A stretch of DNA of 64,000 nt from Bombyx mori (GCF_030269925.1 NC_085119.1:14357001-14421000), one strand, 5' to 3'; counted from the stretch's first letter, positions 41,560 to 54,715 are shown. Notes: generated by a model not told the origin, from the letters alone. Made by a program: numbers and translations.

Positions 41560-42395
41560 AATGCAAGAGAGCTCGCCTTACCGCCACTACTGCTAGTATC
41601 TTGCCTCGAATTGCGCGTGGTAACTCCATTCCTGCCATCAAAATCTTTGGCCAGCCCATACCGTGGGCTTCGAAGGCTAAACACCCTCTATAGAGGGATG
41701 ATATTCAGTCCGCACTTTAAATCAGTACGCGACCGAGCCGCATTTCTACTCGGTAGACTCTGCGCTATGATCTGCCAGGGAAATAAATTGTCCCTTCGTA
41801 ACAAGGTGACAATCTACAAAACTTGCATACGTTCCGTCGTGACCTATGCATGTTTAGTGATCGCTCACGCGGCCCTTATGTACATAAATGTTCTCCAGGT
41901 CAACCAATCTCGTTTCTACAGGATAGCGGTCGAAACATCGTGGTACGTGAGGAATGTTGACCTCCACGACGCTCTAAATTTATAATCGATACTTAAGTAT
42001 CTTAAGGTAGCATCAGAACACTATTTCGAAAAAGCGGCGCGACACGATAATCCACTTATCGTGGCCACCGTTAATTACCTATCCGACCCTGGTGACGCGG
42101 CAACATAAAGCCGTCGTCGCCCGAAACATGTGTTGTTCCCCCGGATCCACTCATGGTGCTTTTAGGCCTCTCAGGCACCGGTCATCATCCTCGTCGAACC
42201 CGTCGATTACGGCGAAGAGTTTAAGGAGCGAACTAACCTATAGATATAGCTCACTGAGTTTTTCGCCGGATCTCGCTCGGCCTCAGTGGGTCGCGATTCT
42301 GATCCGCGGGTAGATTCTTCGAAACACTACTCTTCAGGTTCAGCCCGTGAGCTCACTTACCCACCTGGGTATAGCTGGAATAGCAGGAGAGTAGT
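41560..42395 (+). pseudogene. Jockey-like LINE ORF2 C-terminal remnant with 3' UTR
   Basis: One forward frame reads RIARGNSIPAIKIFGQPIPW then ASKAKHPL and a stop. A second frame then continues FSPHFKSVRDRAAFLLGRLC, KLSLRNKVTIYKTCIRSVVT and YVRNVDLHDALNL up to 41985. After another break, EHYFEKAARHDNPLIVA and YLSDPGD follow. Together these are the reverse-transcriptase thumb and C-terminus of a Jockey-like ORF2 broken by at least two frame changes and stops. The 3' UTR block (CTCAGTGGGTCGCG) matches the copy at 15280. It is dead and 5'-truncated; the catalytic motifs are absent. Confidence 0.75.
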
Positions 42396-43278
42396 TCGAA
42401 GGGTTTTCTTTGACCGGTTTTGATTTGTTAAAATAACCCAAATAAATAGATAAAAATAAACTGGCAAAAGCTGGATGAGAGAAGTCGAGGATCGTATTGA
42501 GTGGCGTGCAATTGAAGATGCAGCAATGATGGTGATAATGAAAATAGACAAAAATAAAAATTAAGTGAATTTTGTTATAATAAAGTTTCGTGCTTCTTAA
42601 ATTTTCTTGGTTCTTACCTTTGAGGGGCTAAAACAAAATTAATAAAGATAGAAGCTTTTAAATAAGTAGGATAAGGTATTTAGTAAATTGATCATAATTT
42701 CTTGTTCCTTCAAGGAAAACCATTTTTATTTTATTGATACTTTAAGATTAAATTTTATATTATATATTACATTTTCTCTTTATATTATATACCTTCATAA
42801 AAGGTAAAAACTATGATGAAATAAAACGCCACATCGATCATCGGTTGAAAAAAAAACAAAAGAAAACGTTAATGAACTGTTTATAAAACAAAGTAAATTA
42901 ATTAATTAAAAAAAGGAAAAAAATAACAAGAACAGGTTGATAAACAACCTAGAGAACGGTACAAAACTGTTTTGTTTACAAACAAATAACTGAAATCATT
43001 GCTTTAAAATCATCGGACAACAAAAGACGCCGTATCCAACGATACGACTACGCCAGTATTCATTATTGTAATGCCTTCTACATTTTTTCACTTCAATATA
43101 AATTATGATGCTTAAAGCATAAGCTATAGATAAAGTATTATAAGTTTTAATAACAATACAATCGGAGTTAAAAACGATAATTAATTTTATTAAGCTGGAA
43201 TTATAATTCATCGTGACCGTTTACTCTATTAATCCACTCTGCCGTGACTCATTTATTTAGTATCCGTACAATATAAAA
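42396..43278. other. AT-rich interval, no recognised feature
   Basis: No repeat or coding signal recognised. Confidence 0.5.
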
Positions 43279-43400
43279 TCATCATCATCAAAATTAGCTT
43301 ACAGACGTTCACAGCGTGATATAGGCTGCTCATAAATCCCAAGACTGGTCCGTCTTGTGGAAGACCTACCAAGCGGGTGCTTCAAAACTTAATTTGCCAA
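43279..43400 (-). repeat. Decayed RTE-like 3' fragment
   Basis: TCATCATCATC tail, ACAGCGTGATATAGGCTGCT and CCCAAGACTGGTCC follow the order of the RTE-like 3' module with heavy decay. Confidence 0.35.
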
Positions 43401-44169
43401 AAAAACAAACATCTCTATAATATTCTCAAATTTCAAATATGTTTGCAGTATTTAATATTAAAATTGTACAAATATAAATAACGCGTAGTATCGAAATATT
43501 TTTTCTAAGCTGAATGAAAATAATTCTGGCATCGTTAATAAAACTCCTCGTTATTAGGAAAGCCAGATCTAACAACATCAACTAATTACCTTTTATTTTC
43601 CGTAAAATAAACTCACAAACAAACCGTCCTCAATTATTCAAGTCGTTTAATTAATTACAAGAAAAAAACTCAAAACAATTGTGGACGATCACTTTGATGG
43701 GTCTAATAAATGCCTATTTTCTAGTGGAAAAAAATGCGGTAGTTGTCTAAAATTAATGCTGGTACCTTTTAACATCACTGATTATCATTTAGGTCATCTA
43801 AGATAAGTAAGTAAGTCTTTAATATACAGTCAAGGTCAAGGATAAGCTGAGAAAGTAAGCTTATTCACAGACATTGAAACAGTTCGAGTTAAAGTAGTAG
43901 GTATAATTTTTCGGTTCTCAAGCCAAAGCTGCCGACAAAGAAAACTTGAATTTTGGGGTGCTTGTAAGAAAATTTGCTAAATTTGTTAATTTGTCAATAG
44001 TGATAATGCACCTAAAAGGCGATTAATTTCCACGAGACGGTATAAAAATGATCAATATTTTTGCTTTATACAGTAAAATAACTGAGAGATCAACCTCATA
44101 CCACCAATGGCTGGTAGAATTACCATACTATACTAATATATAAATCTTATGGTTTTGTTTTAACTGATT
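43401..44169. other. AT-rich interval, no recognised feature
   Basis: No repeat or coding signal recognised. Confidence 0.5.
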
Positions 44170-44320
44170 TATCATATGTGCCTATAGACATAAAAACTTG
44201 AATTACGCAACCTACCCTAAAATTTTGGGATCAAAGTCTCAATTATCTTGTATGACGGCTGACCCAATCTGAAAATAATGCGGTGTAGGCTTAAACTATA
44301 CCCCACCACTGGTAATTAGG
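44170..44320 (-). repeat. Decayed Bm1 fragment
   Basis: CTATAGACATAAAAACTTGA, TATGACGGCTGACCCAATCT and CCCCACCACTGGTAATTA follow Bm1 order. Confidence 0.4.
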
Positions 44321-46291
44321 GACTCCAGTTTTTTTTTTATAAAATATTCATAATGATGAAAAAGTAGATGATAATCAACGTTTTTTTTCACCCTCTCCAT
44401 TAGTGTTGTTGTTGTTAGCAACAGACACGGTGGCGCGTGACTGGGTTTCATTATATAATAATTTACAGATCCTGGTCTAACACTAGTTCAGAAATATTCC
44501 GAAACGCAGTCTGCAAAAGTACCTACTTGAGACACCGTCAAAAAGGTGATGGATATCTTCTAATTTACGAAAGAAACCTAGACCAATCTCCGACTAGAGT
44601 TCGAATCTCCTCAATTGACTCGATGAAATAATCTGCAGAAAAAAACTGCAGTACTGTCAAAAGTTTTACTGTGTCTTCCATTCCAGCCTGCCTTACGATG
44701 GCGTTATGTAAATAGGGCCTGACGTTAAATTAATTTATCTTCATTTGGAGTGCGTAATACATTGTTAACTTTTGCTTCAACTTGTTTATACTAAGGAAGT
44801 TTGCGTTAGCACCTTATTTCGCAAGAGCTTCCTTAATAAAGCACGTGTATACACGAGATATGATGACAAGACTCTATTATGTCCCAGCGTTTCCTGTTAA
44901 GCTTCTAAAGAGAAATTTTGTAAGAAAGCCTGTAAAGAAGCTTCGGGGTACAAAAGTCACTGAGTTTAGTTCTTGAATTTACTTAAATTAATTGATTAGA
45001 AATTATTTGTTAATCTCTTAGTTAAGACGATTTCGAATAATAATTTCAAGATAATCATCGGTTTTCATAGGTGTGGGTAGAACAGTTGGAATTAGGCCTC
45101 CCCTAAGGTTCGTTATGATGATCAGCGGATTTGAATCCGATCTTCAATAGGTCGGTGTACCATGTGAATGGCTGCGTCTTATAGTCACTCGACTTTTGCC
45201 CCAGCGGTCGTCTCTTTTACGACAATAATATAGTCCGTAAGTGCTATCTTTGAGTAGGATAGTTTCCTCGAGCTGCCACTCCAAATGCTATTGGCAAATA
45301 GTAATATTGTTTCTTTGTTTTTCATTTATGATTCACTCTCTCTAATTTCTACCTTTTCCTATGATGAGCGCAAGTAGCATATATTATGTCATTGTGTCTC
45401 CTCATATTATGCAATATACATACGTATTGTTCCATATTTACTGAATTAATGTTATTTTTAAATTGCTTATATTCATCGTCCATATTCAACGTTGCTTATC
45501 GTTTAGAATATCAAGATTTAATACTAACTCTCTTACGTTATAGAAAGAACATTATTCACGTTTCATTGAGGGTTGAATTATTATTCAAGTTATAATTGCG
45601 TGAAATTGGTTTGCTTAAGTGATTGTCAAAAACGTATTTCTAAATCTAATGCCAAATTCCAAATCGTTGATTTTTAAATAGCAAATTTGTTTTAGTCTTA
45701 GAGTAATTAATTAACCATGACACATCGGCACGCTTTTTAATATACGTAAATTGATTGAATTGATCACATTTAGAATCTTTATTATGCATATTTATATTTT
45801 ATTATTATTATATTAGTGTTACGGCTTTTAAATCATGATTTACTTTGAAAATATTTGGGTCTGTTAATCTTAATACTCAATTTTATTAACGTATTTTGTC
45901 GTAATAAGATCAGCAACTTTACTTAAAAATATAGCTACAAACATCAAGGTGTTTATTTACGCTTACAGAAAATCACCAACAACACAATGGTTAAAATAGC
46001 TAGTTGAAATTTCATTATGATTGTAAATTATAATATGATATAAAGAGACATTTAAAACTAAACAGCGCGATGAATTAAATAGTTGGAGTGAATTCCGCTT
46101 CTGTTACGCACGTAGTTCAAACATACTTGCGTTGTGAGCTCAGCGCTTTTCCATTAATTGCACACAAAATGAATTCATGTTGCATAACTAATTTCCGAGT
46201 TTTGTCATAAGCACATAGCTTAGGACATTTTGAGCGTAGTCAATGTTTTATGAATAAGCAAGCCGTAGTGCTAAATCGAAATATTTGATAA
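44321..46291. other. AT-rich interval, no recognised gene
   Basis: Long stretch without recognised repeat family except a possible very old RTE-like trace at 45100-45130 (GGAATTAGGCCTCCCCTAAG). Open frames show no recognisable domain. Confidence 0.4.
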
Positions 46292-46337
46292 TTACATTGT
46301 ACGCAGATGACACGGCCCACTGATGGTGAAAGGATAC
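46292..46337 (-). repeat. Repeat family K, 3' part (interrupted)
   Basis: TTGTACGCAGATGACACGGC and CCACTGATGGTGAAAGGATA. It resumes at 46555 after the inserted Jockey fragment. Confidence 0.55.
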
Positions 46338-46544
46338 ATTTCTTTTTCCCTTACCTATGATGATAGCCTTGAGAAGCTATTTCAGTTTCTCCTTGACGTG
46401 TAGGGTGGCTCACGGGGCTCTAACCGGTAGTGCTGCTAATACTGGCCCTAGCAAGAGCAGTACTTCGCAGAATCTACCACCGAATCGGAAATGCGACCCA
46501 CTGAGAAGATCCGGCGAGAAACTCAGTAGGCTGTGGTCTACGGG
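46338..46544 (-). mobile_element. Jockey-like LINE 3' UTR insertion with target duplication
   Basis: TTACCTATGATGATAGCCTT, TAACCGGTAGTGCTGCTAAT, TCGCAGAATCTACCACCGAA and GACCCACTGAGAAGATCCGG are the reverse of the 3' UTR of the 15280 copy. GAAAGGATAC at 46328-46337 and 46545-46554 flank it exactly. It is strongly 5'-truncated and non-coding. Confidence 0.75.
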
Positions 46545-46554
46545 GAAAGGATAC

Positions 46555-46985
46555 CATTGCTCATAGATGATAGCAATGTCACACTGCCAAGGCGCTGCCT
46601 ACAGCTGAGTACTGGAAATCTCTTTCCAGCTACTGGAACTCTCTTTTGAAGAAATAGCGCTCAGGAAAAACTCTGGGTGGAAGTTCATTCCTGAGCCGGA
46701 TGGAATTAGACAAAAAACATTTCAAGAGATGAACTGTGGATAAACGCAATTGTTCTCAAGTATGGTAGTTGGTATGGATGAACTCTGTTTCGACGAGGTG
46801 TGATACGAAAAACGAGACGGGACTATCGTAAATTCCTCAAAGATTTACTTGGGAAATATACTGTATAAAACACTGAGAAACCAAAAGTCCATCATCGGTG
46901 AGAACAAGATTATCGACAATCCGAAGAGGCCTTCTCTGTAAGGAGTCAAAACGAAGCAGTTGATATTTGAAACTTCGAACCAGAG
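46555..46985 (-). repeat. Repeat family K, body (interrupted)
   Basis: CATTGCTCATAGATGATAGC, CAAGGCGCTGCCTACAGCTG, GAAGAAATAGCGCTCAGG and TTCATTCCTGAGCCGGATGG parallel the long copy at 17079-17400. Beyond 46760 the assignment is tentative. Confidence 0.5.
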
Positions 46986-47004
46986 AGAGGGGAGCAGTAG
47001 TATA

Positions 47005-47248
47005 TATATATTTTTCTTTATTGTTTAGAGGGGTGGACGAGCTCACAGCCCACCGGGTGTTAAGTGATTATCGGAGCCCAAAGACATCTACAACGTAAAT
47101 GCCGCCACCTACCTTGAGACATGAGGTCTCACTTTTAACTTCGGCTGCCTCGCTCTTCAAACCAAAACGCAGTACTGCTTTACGGCAGAAATAGGCAGGG
47201 TGGTCGTACCTAGCCGTGCAAACTCGCAAAAGGTCCTACCACTAGTAA
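47005..47248 (-). mobile_element. Bm1 SINE, 5'-truncated
   Basis: T-rich tail, ATTGTTTAGAGGGGTGGACG, body, and end at GGTCCTACCACTAGTAAA. Confidence 0.9.
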
Positions 47249-47390
47249 AAAGCCAGGCTAAAACTTTTATAGATGGTTGAAATTGGCTGGATGGTATACT
47301 ATTTACATCATGAGTGGAAGAAGTTGAGGATTGGAAGATTTTGCGACTTTGGTCTCTTGTTTCAAGGTTGGAAACAACATTCACATTGTA

Positions 47391-47526
47391 TCTATACTGA
47401 GACCTTAGAACTATATCTCAAGGTGTGTGGCGCATTTACGTTGTAGATGTCTATGGGCTCCAGTAACCACTTAACAACAGGTAGGCTGTGTGCTTGTCCA
47501 CACAGCAATAAAAAAAAAAAAAAAAA
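47391..47526 (+). mobile_element. Bm1 SINE, 3' half only
   Basis: CTATACTGAGACCTTAGAAC to CACACAGCAATAAAAAA. It lies 140 bases from, and is inverted relative to, the copy at 47005. Confidence 0.9.
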
Positions 47527-48384
47527 TCTGTAGGCTTTGCACTTAACACCAGGTTAACATTTTACAGAAATCAGATACACCAAGGACTTATCTACTTTAG
47601 TTCGCAAAAAGGAAAACCCGAATATTTTCTGAGAATAAGGTAATCTTATTTGGACCGGAAAACAGTATAATGTTCATTTATTAATCATAAAAGCCCTCAA
47701 AATGAATGCAAGAAGGCACCTTTTATCAAACCCGTAGCTACAAAAAGATTGTCAATTACTATAAATTGAATTCCGCTGATGAATAAAAAGATTGTAATGG
47801 CTGATGCCGTTGATACTCGCATTTTTTTGATGTTTTTTTTTTATTAATTTAAGCAAAGGCAACAGCTGTCGGACTTTCTTACTCGATTGATGTTCTATAT
47901 CTTATTTTATTTTTGCTATCAAATGTATTATTGTAAGTTTATAGCAAAGTCATATTTTACTTTAACGAAACCAGCGTTGTACTTGTCTCTATCCTTTTAT
48001 CAAAATAGTAGATGAATTTTCGACATAGTTCGATATTTTCATATTATTTTCCATCAAAAATCCTCTTCACTAAGAAATCATTGTAAATACTCATGTATAA
48101 ACTAGTTGTTGTGTACCTTGTTGTAGTCACAAGTGCCCGCAGCATCTTAACACGATACGAGACAGATTAGAGAGAGATCATTAAACATAGCTCATCTATT
48201 GCACTTAGATGGGCTTTATTGGATGGCACCCCATCCAAGACTATCATGATTTAGATTTCAGACTATTGCATGATTTTTAATTCCTAACGTTCATTCTTCT
48301 CGAATTAAGCATTATTCCTTCAATCACCAGCTACCCTAAAATGTATTCAGAAATATAGATATAGATAATACGTTTTATTATAAG
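47527..48384. other. AT-rich interval, no recognised feature
   Basis: No repeat or coding signal recognised. Confidence 0.5.
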
Positions 48385-48814
48385 TATACTAATATTATGA
48401 AGAGGAAAGATTTGTTTGTTTGTTTGTGTTGAATAGGGTCCGAAACTACTGAACCGATTTGAAAAATTCACTGTTTGGAAGCTACACTACACCTGAGTGA
48501 CATAAGCTATAATCTTTTTTGAAAAAAAAATAGGGATCCTTACTAAAACTCCAATAATGCAACCCGAGGTGTAAAAAAATTAACTATACTAATCTTTACA
48601 TCGCGTGCCTTGCGAAAAATATTGATGATAGAAAAAAATAATGTACTACGACTTTGTAGTACACATTATTATTTACAAAAAATGTCGCGACAGCGTATGT
48701 CTAACTATTATAGTTATGCCGCAATAAGTGTTCTTTTATTTTTTTAAATAAAACAACGTGAAATGTCGTTGAGATTTTTGTTAAAGACCCGAGCGAGCCG
48801 GAGCGGGCCGCTAT
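48385..48814 (+). mobile_element. Non-autonomous Helitron (family H), long form
   Basis: TATACTAATATTATGAAGAG with TTTG repeats at the start, ACTACGACTTTGTAGTACAC internally, and end GAGCGGGCCGCTAT (CTAG mutated to CTAT). Confidence 0.6.
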
Positions 48815-49976
48815 TCAGATGATAAAAACAAATCGTTAACTAGAAATAGTTAGTTTGACAATAAGCATTTTGTATTCTACTTAAAGGCTTACAGTACAAG
48901 CCCACCGACGATTTTACATTCATCGAGTTTTGGCCTATTCAAAAATTCCTTAGACGAAGCGCCCTTTGTTAGGCATTTGTCATTTTAATCACCTTACACC
49001 AACGTTTGCGGTAATAAAATTATTTTACAGTAAACATTTTGAAAATTAAATTTTAAAGACTTGCGTTCGAAGTAATGGCCTGTTGTAGAGACGTGATGAA
49101 ATAAAGACGAAGACTTGATAATAAATTTCGGGCAATTTCCTTTTGTACTCGTTTTGAAAAAAAAAAAACGAAAATGTTGTAAACGTTAAATTAGGTGAAG
49201 TTCCAAAAGCGAAGCACTTACCCGTTTTATTTGAGGCTTTTCCTTAACTTAATTTAATAATGTTACCACTTAGTCAGGATACTTTAATGAAAATTGTGAT
49301 TAACCGCTCACCGTAGAAGCTGCTATCACTCCTCAATTAAATCTGGAAAGTCTTTGAAATCAAAATCACACTGTTTTTATTGAACTATCCCTTTGAAGGC
49401 GCTTTTAAATCATGACTTTACGCAGTTCGTTCGCAGTTAATGTAGAAAGATAATATGCAGATTATAAAGAGGTTATACATTATAAAGATACATTATAATA
49501 TTTCAACGTAATCATTTCGAGCAACACTAACTTGTTTTAGAGATTTAAAATTTTTGACTAATTACATAATTGTTGTAGAAAATGTTTATACTAACTTCTC
49601 AATGAATACTGCTACAATCACTTTATTTCAAATGACCGGGTCGATTTAAGCATGCAGCCCTACGCCAAGGAGTAATTTGTAATTTCTTACCTACCACAAA
49701 TGAATGGCACCAATAATTGTCAAACTATTTCAAAACAACAGAGCCCCTTTCTTCCAAATACATAATTATGCTTCGAACGTATAATTTCTATGTAATTTAT
49801 AGGTTAAAGTTGAAGGCGAGTTTTTAATTTTTATTTTACAAAAAACAGTACGAAATAAAGGGATTGTTGAATTTTTGTAAATGTATTTTTTTTTTTTCGA
49901 TGTCGAAACAATTTGTCGATGCAAGTCTTTCTCGGGATACACCATTATAAACACATTTTTCCGAATTTATTATAAA
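48815..49976. other. AT-rich interval, no recognised feature
   Basis: No repeat or coding signal recognised. Confidence 0.5.
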
Positions 49977-50394
49977 CTAGTGGTCCCGCAGTAGTCGAAA
50001 TTCCACAATAATTAATTGAAATTATAAGTTTCAACATTATTATGGTCCTATTGTTACAGATTTCGCCAAGACTACACTATAGACAAATACTCGTAATATT
50101 AAAGATAAACAATACTAACCTATTCTCAATTTGACTACAGACTTTATGCAATAACAACAGTTTGACATTAAACAAAGGGTTTAAGTGTGTGTGTCAAATA
50201 TATGGTAGTGTGTGTAATGTTTTTTATTTTTTTATTAAATTAATGTATCTTTTATGCATTATTTATAAAAAATATTTGCATTGTGCACTTCTTCTCTATA
50301 TTCTCTATAAGTGTGGAAAATTTCATACTCCTCCGGCCGCGCAATTTTCGTAAAAATTGATACAAAGTTTTTGCTTCACGTATTAATATATAGA
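49977..50394 (-). mobile_element. Non-autonomous Helitron (family C), copy 1
   Basis: CTAGTGGTCCCGCAGTAGTC at the 3' end and TGCTTCACGTATTAATATAT then AGA at the 5' end (minus strand TCTATATATTAA). It is flanked by A and T. It shares nearly its full length with 53052-53474. Confidence 0.65.
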
Positions 50395-50595
50395 TTCCAA
50401 GTTACATTTCCTACCTCTCTCTTACTTCCTCATTTCAAGTCATCTCCAATTTTCTAGCGCACCCTAACGACGCTTATTAGTACGCGATCGACTTTATGCA
50501 GTCCTGAGTGAAATAAAATACTACAACTTCACGGATTTACAATAATCTACCAGAATTCCTTGAAAAAATCACTAAATGAAGCCATACTTAAGGTG

Positions 50596-50836
50596 GGTGG
50601 TAGGACCTCTTGTGAGTCCGCGCGGATGGGTACCACCACTCTGCCTAATTCTGCCGTGAAGCAGTGATGCGTTTCGGTTTGAAGGGTAGGGCAGCCGTTG
50701 TAACTATACTTGAGACCTTAAAACTTATATCTCAAGGTGGGTGGCGCATTTACGTTGTGGATGTCTATGGGCTCCAGTAACCACTTAACACCAGGTGGGC
50801 TGTGAGCTCGTCCACCCATCTAGGCAATAAAAAAAA
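50596..50836 (+). mobile_element. Bm1 SINE, 5'-truncated
   Basis: GGTGGTAGGACCTCTTGTGA to CATCTAGGCAATAAAAAAA. Well preserved. Confidence 0.92.
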
Positions 50837-51171
50837 TAAAAATACTTTTAGTACCAGTACTTCAGAATAAATCATTATTGTCGTTTTAGTTTGCATGGAC
50901 TTCCAGCTAAGCAGTCAGTGAGTTTATCTGCCGATCAACGACAACAAAATACAGAACTGAAATAATTCAGTCAAAGCAAGTCCAATAATATTTGTGAGCG
51001 TTCGTTTAATGAATACGAATAGGGACTCCAGTGAAAAGAGGAATAAGGTATCGCGAAATCAGGAAATAAACCTTAATTAAATTACGTTTCGATACGATTT
51101 TATGAGAGACAGTAATTTCTTTGATGGATGGTAATGAAAAACATTATTATTTTATTTGTAACTAGCTGAGC
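50837..51171. other. Interval without recognised feature
   Basis: No repeat or coding signal recognised. Confidence 0.45.
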
Positions 51172-51450
51172 CGGCAGACTTCGTAGTGCCTCAAGCAATA
51201 AATAAAATACCTAAACTTTTGTATAAAATAAACTAAAAACAAACAAAAGGAACCCGTCCGGGAAGGGGACACATCAAAGGAAAAACAAAATTTGTTATTT
51301 TTATTGGATTCCGAGCATTTTCATATTTATCTACCTTTTAAACCTTCTCTGGACTTCCACAAATAATTCAAGACCAAAATTAGCCAAATCGGTCCAACCG
51401 TTCTCGAGTTTAAGCGAGACTAACGAACAGCAATTCATTTTTATATATCG
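51172..51450 (-). mobile_element. Non-autonomous Helitron (family B)
   Basis: CTAGCTGAGCCGGCAGACTT, TACCTAAACTTTTGTATAAA and CTAACGAACAGCAATTCATT. Nearly collinear with 23815-24095. Confidence 0.6.
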
Positions 51451-52699
51451 TGATATTGTGTTGTGGGTGTTTTAATTTGTTGAGTCTTCATTTAGACGTG
51501 TCGTGGTTCCTAATCTTTAGACCATTAAAGCGTACTGTTTCATCGCTATTCTGTTGTCAATTTTGGGGTAGATGATAGGGACTATAATTGCTAACTTCTG
51601 CGCGATGCTCTTCTAACTGCCTATCGGCAATTTAGATTATAAAAATAGAATGAAGACCTCAGTATTATGTCTTTAGTTGAGCCATGGTAACCAGTTTAAA
51701 GGAAGGGAAAAGTCCCTTTTGACCTCTTCACCGATATACAATTAATGCCCAAGGGCAAATAAAGGTATTATATGAAAGAAGGTACTGAATATGACACTGT
51801 TTCATGTTGCCGTAATGCATTGATAAGCTCTGATTTAAAGCCCATATTAGAAAATAATTGAGATATCGATGAGATTCCCCAAAGTAGGCATTCGTAGTGT
51901 TTATAAGCTCTGGTAGTCATTAAATAGGTGATCTATTAACTCTTATCTCTACAGCAAGAATTTGCCATATCCAGTTTAATCAAAAAAGGAAAATGGTGTA
52001 ATTAAAAAAAATATTTATTTCACTCTATAAATAATATAATAGCAATCTCGATTGTAGTCGTCATAAACTGATCGTTAAAGTTCCTGATATTTTTTCAATT
52101 AGCTTAATTTGATTGGCTATAAAATAAACATAGAGCTTTCATATTTTCATACACATAAAACTGACGCTTGGCCTTACAGTCTTGAATTTTTTGCCATAAC
52201 GTTAACTTCACCTACGGGTGCTCATAAAATTTTCCACGTGACGACTTCAATGCGCTCACTGCGATTCTCATTCTTATGGTCCGAGTTATAAGGGCGAAGC
52301 GAGCCAAATTTAATCATGGCGTACTTAATTATTCAGTAATGAACCTTTTGACATGCTCGCTGTATTACTACGGAGGTGTAATAGATTTTATGCCGTTCCA
52401 GGCAGCTAATCTTGAAGTTTTATCGTTACGAACCCATTAAGCGAGTCACAAAGCCTAGCAATACCTTACCTAGAAATTCGTGAATGGTCTAATTAAGGTT
52501 GCTGGTGGATTCTTGATCTAGATTTTTCTGTCATGGCAAGGCTAGATTTGCCGTTCAGATTGCATATTCAACGAAGTATGTTATAATGAGCGACTTTCTA
52601 GTTGATTTCCATTCGTAATGTTTGTGGATAATGATGTGGTTATAGATATGTGTGTCCTTTTATTACGTCTAATACGTATGGGCTTAGTATTCGTTTTAA
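51451..52699. other. AT-rich interval, no recognised feature
   Basis: No repeat or coding signal recognised. Confidence 0.5.
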
Positions 52700-52945
52700 A
52701 AATGGATCCTCCCGATTCTCGATGCTTTTAGGAATTCCAAGCGCCGGCACCATTACCGTCGAATTCGTCAAATGCGACGAATAGTGAAACTTAACCCACA
52801 GATACAACCCACTGAGTTTATCGCCGGATTTTCTTAGTGGGTCGCGTTCGTGATCCGGTGGTAGATTCAGCGAAACACGGCCCTTGCTAGAGGGGCTAAT
52901 GTTAGTAAATTCTCTGAGGCTGAGGCCCGTGAGATTTCCCACCAA
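52700..52945 (+). pseudogene. Jockey-like LINE C-terminal/3' UTR fragment
   Basis: TCCTCCCGATTCTCGATGCT, CGAATTCGTCAAATGCGACG, CACTGAGTTTATCGCCGGAT and GATCCGGTGGTAGATTCAGC match the copy at 15280 in order. No usable reading frame remains. Confidence 0.65.
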
Positions 52946-53051
52946 CCAAAGAGAAACCAGAAAATCTCCTAGAGTCTACGGCTATTAATAGCATCGTTAA
53001 AATCCCAGTCATACTCCTATTACATGTTTAATATGAGATTATTATAAATTA

Positions 53052-53474
53052 CTAGAGGTCCCGCAGTAGTCGAAATTCGACTATAATTAATTGGAATTGT
53101 AAGTTTGTACACTATTATGATTGTATGTTATACTTCTATAATCACAAATTTCGCCAAGACTACACTATAAAATTTTTTAACAAAGACAAACAATATTTAA
53201 TCTATCCTCAATTTGACAACAGGCGTCAAGAACAAAAGTTTGACAATAAATAATAGTATGCATGCGTGTGTGCGTCAAATACATGGTACGTAGTGTGTGT
53301 AATGTTTTCTTTATTGATTTAATGTATCTTTTATGCATTATTTAAAAAAAATATTAGCATTGTGCACTTCTTCTCTATATTCTCTATAAGTGTGCAAAAT
53401 TTCATACTCCTCCGTCCGCGCAATTTTCGTAAAAAGGGATACAAAGTTTTTGCTTCACGTATTAATATATAGAT
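53052..53474 (-). mobile_element. Non-autonomous Helitron (family C), copy 2
   Basis: CTAGAGGTCCCGCAGTAGTC to TTCACGTATTAATATATAGA. Same orientation as and close to 49977-50394, with A and T flanks. Confidence 0.65.
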
Positions 53475-54715
53475 GATCTACAAAGGAGTATAATACATTA
53501 TATTTTATTCACAGAACCACACGTCTAGACTAAACAATTCATATTTCGATTAAACCTAAAACACTACAACATATTGTGCATTGTGAGTACTCACTCTTTC
53601 ATCAGAATTGAAAGGATACATGTCTGCTTCAGCAGATGAAGGAAAATGATCAGTATTGCTAAGCGCTAAAAGTCTTTTTGCTTTCGTCGATAGATTCGTT
53701 AAGAATAAAACTGCAAAAAGTCTTTAACTCCGGTCGGGCACACGAGCACACGTATCTTTGCTAACATCCACAACAACTGAATCAATTTGGATCTGGCTTT
53801 CATTTGTTTAAGTTTAGTGTACATAAATAAATATTTGGAGAGTTGTTAGACAAATGCTAATCAAATCGATACTTTTTAAATGGGCCTGCCAAAAAATGTT
53901 AATTAGTTAAAAACGGAATGAAAATTTCTTTATGGGAAATAAACATTCAAATATTATATTTATTTTGTATTTATAAAATGGTTTTGCTTCTCTATATATT
54001 TATTTTATTTTTAATAAAAGTAGTGTTTTTTATACTGGTGTTTTTACTAGTCATTGGTAAACAAACCCGAGTTATTTAGGCGACACACGTTTTTTAAAAT
54101 TCCAATTGGTAATAAATAATTCAACTTTGAAAGAGTCAAAGTCAAAAATAATACGTTTTCGTTTAATTTGAATTCTAATTTGTCTACGAAGAATTATAAA
54201 ACTTAAATTAAAGGTTTTTTAAATTAGAACTTGAAGACAGAAATAAGTTTAGATCAAATTATCAAGTATATCTTGTGCATATTTTTCTCATATTCAGTTA
54301 AAAAGTTTAGGATTCAATTTAAACATGAAAATGTATCGTCAGTGGACGGCCATTTTTTTATCCCGACCCGCTACGAGGTTGCTTTAAAAGCCAAACAGAG
54401 TAATAAATGTGTGCTCACACACCCAAATTCAGCGTCGGCTAGCTTTTACATATTGTTTTGATGTATGACTTAAATTAATATGGGCTGGAACATTTATCTT
54501 TGTTCGTACGCGCATACATCTTCCTGAACAAATGTATAGCATTTAGTACAAAGATGATAGCGGTATGTACCGTTTCTGGGTCACGTTTTTTCGGTATTAA
54601 GCGGTAATGCAATGATCTGTGGATTGTAAGAGTCTATGATCCTTAAAATAAGACGTTGGACGTACCTTTTCGAGCGATGGGAATACAACATGATTCAAAT
54701 TTCGAAGGCAGGTTT
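53475..54715. other. AT-rich interval, no recognised feature
   Basis: No repeat or coding signal recognised. Confidence 0.5.

Noticed and set aside
44405..44423. GTTGTTGTTGTTAGCAACA hairpin considered as a small RNA or terminator
   Set aside because: Short stem in eukaryotic DNA with no associated transcript; not above chance.
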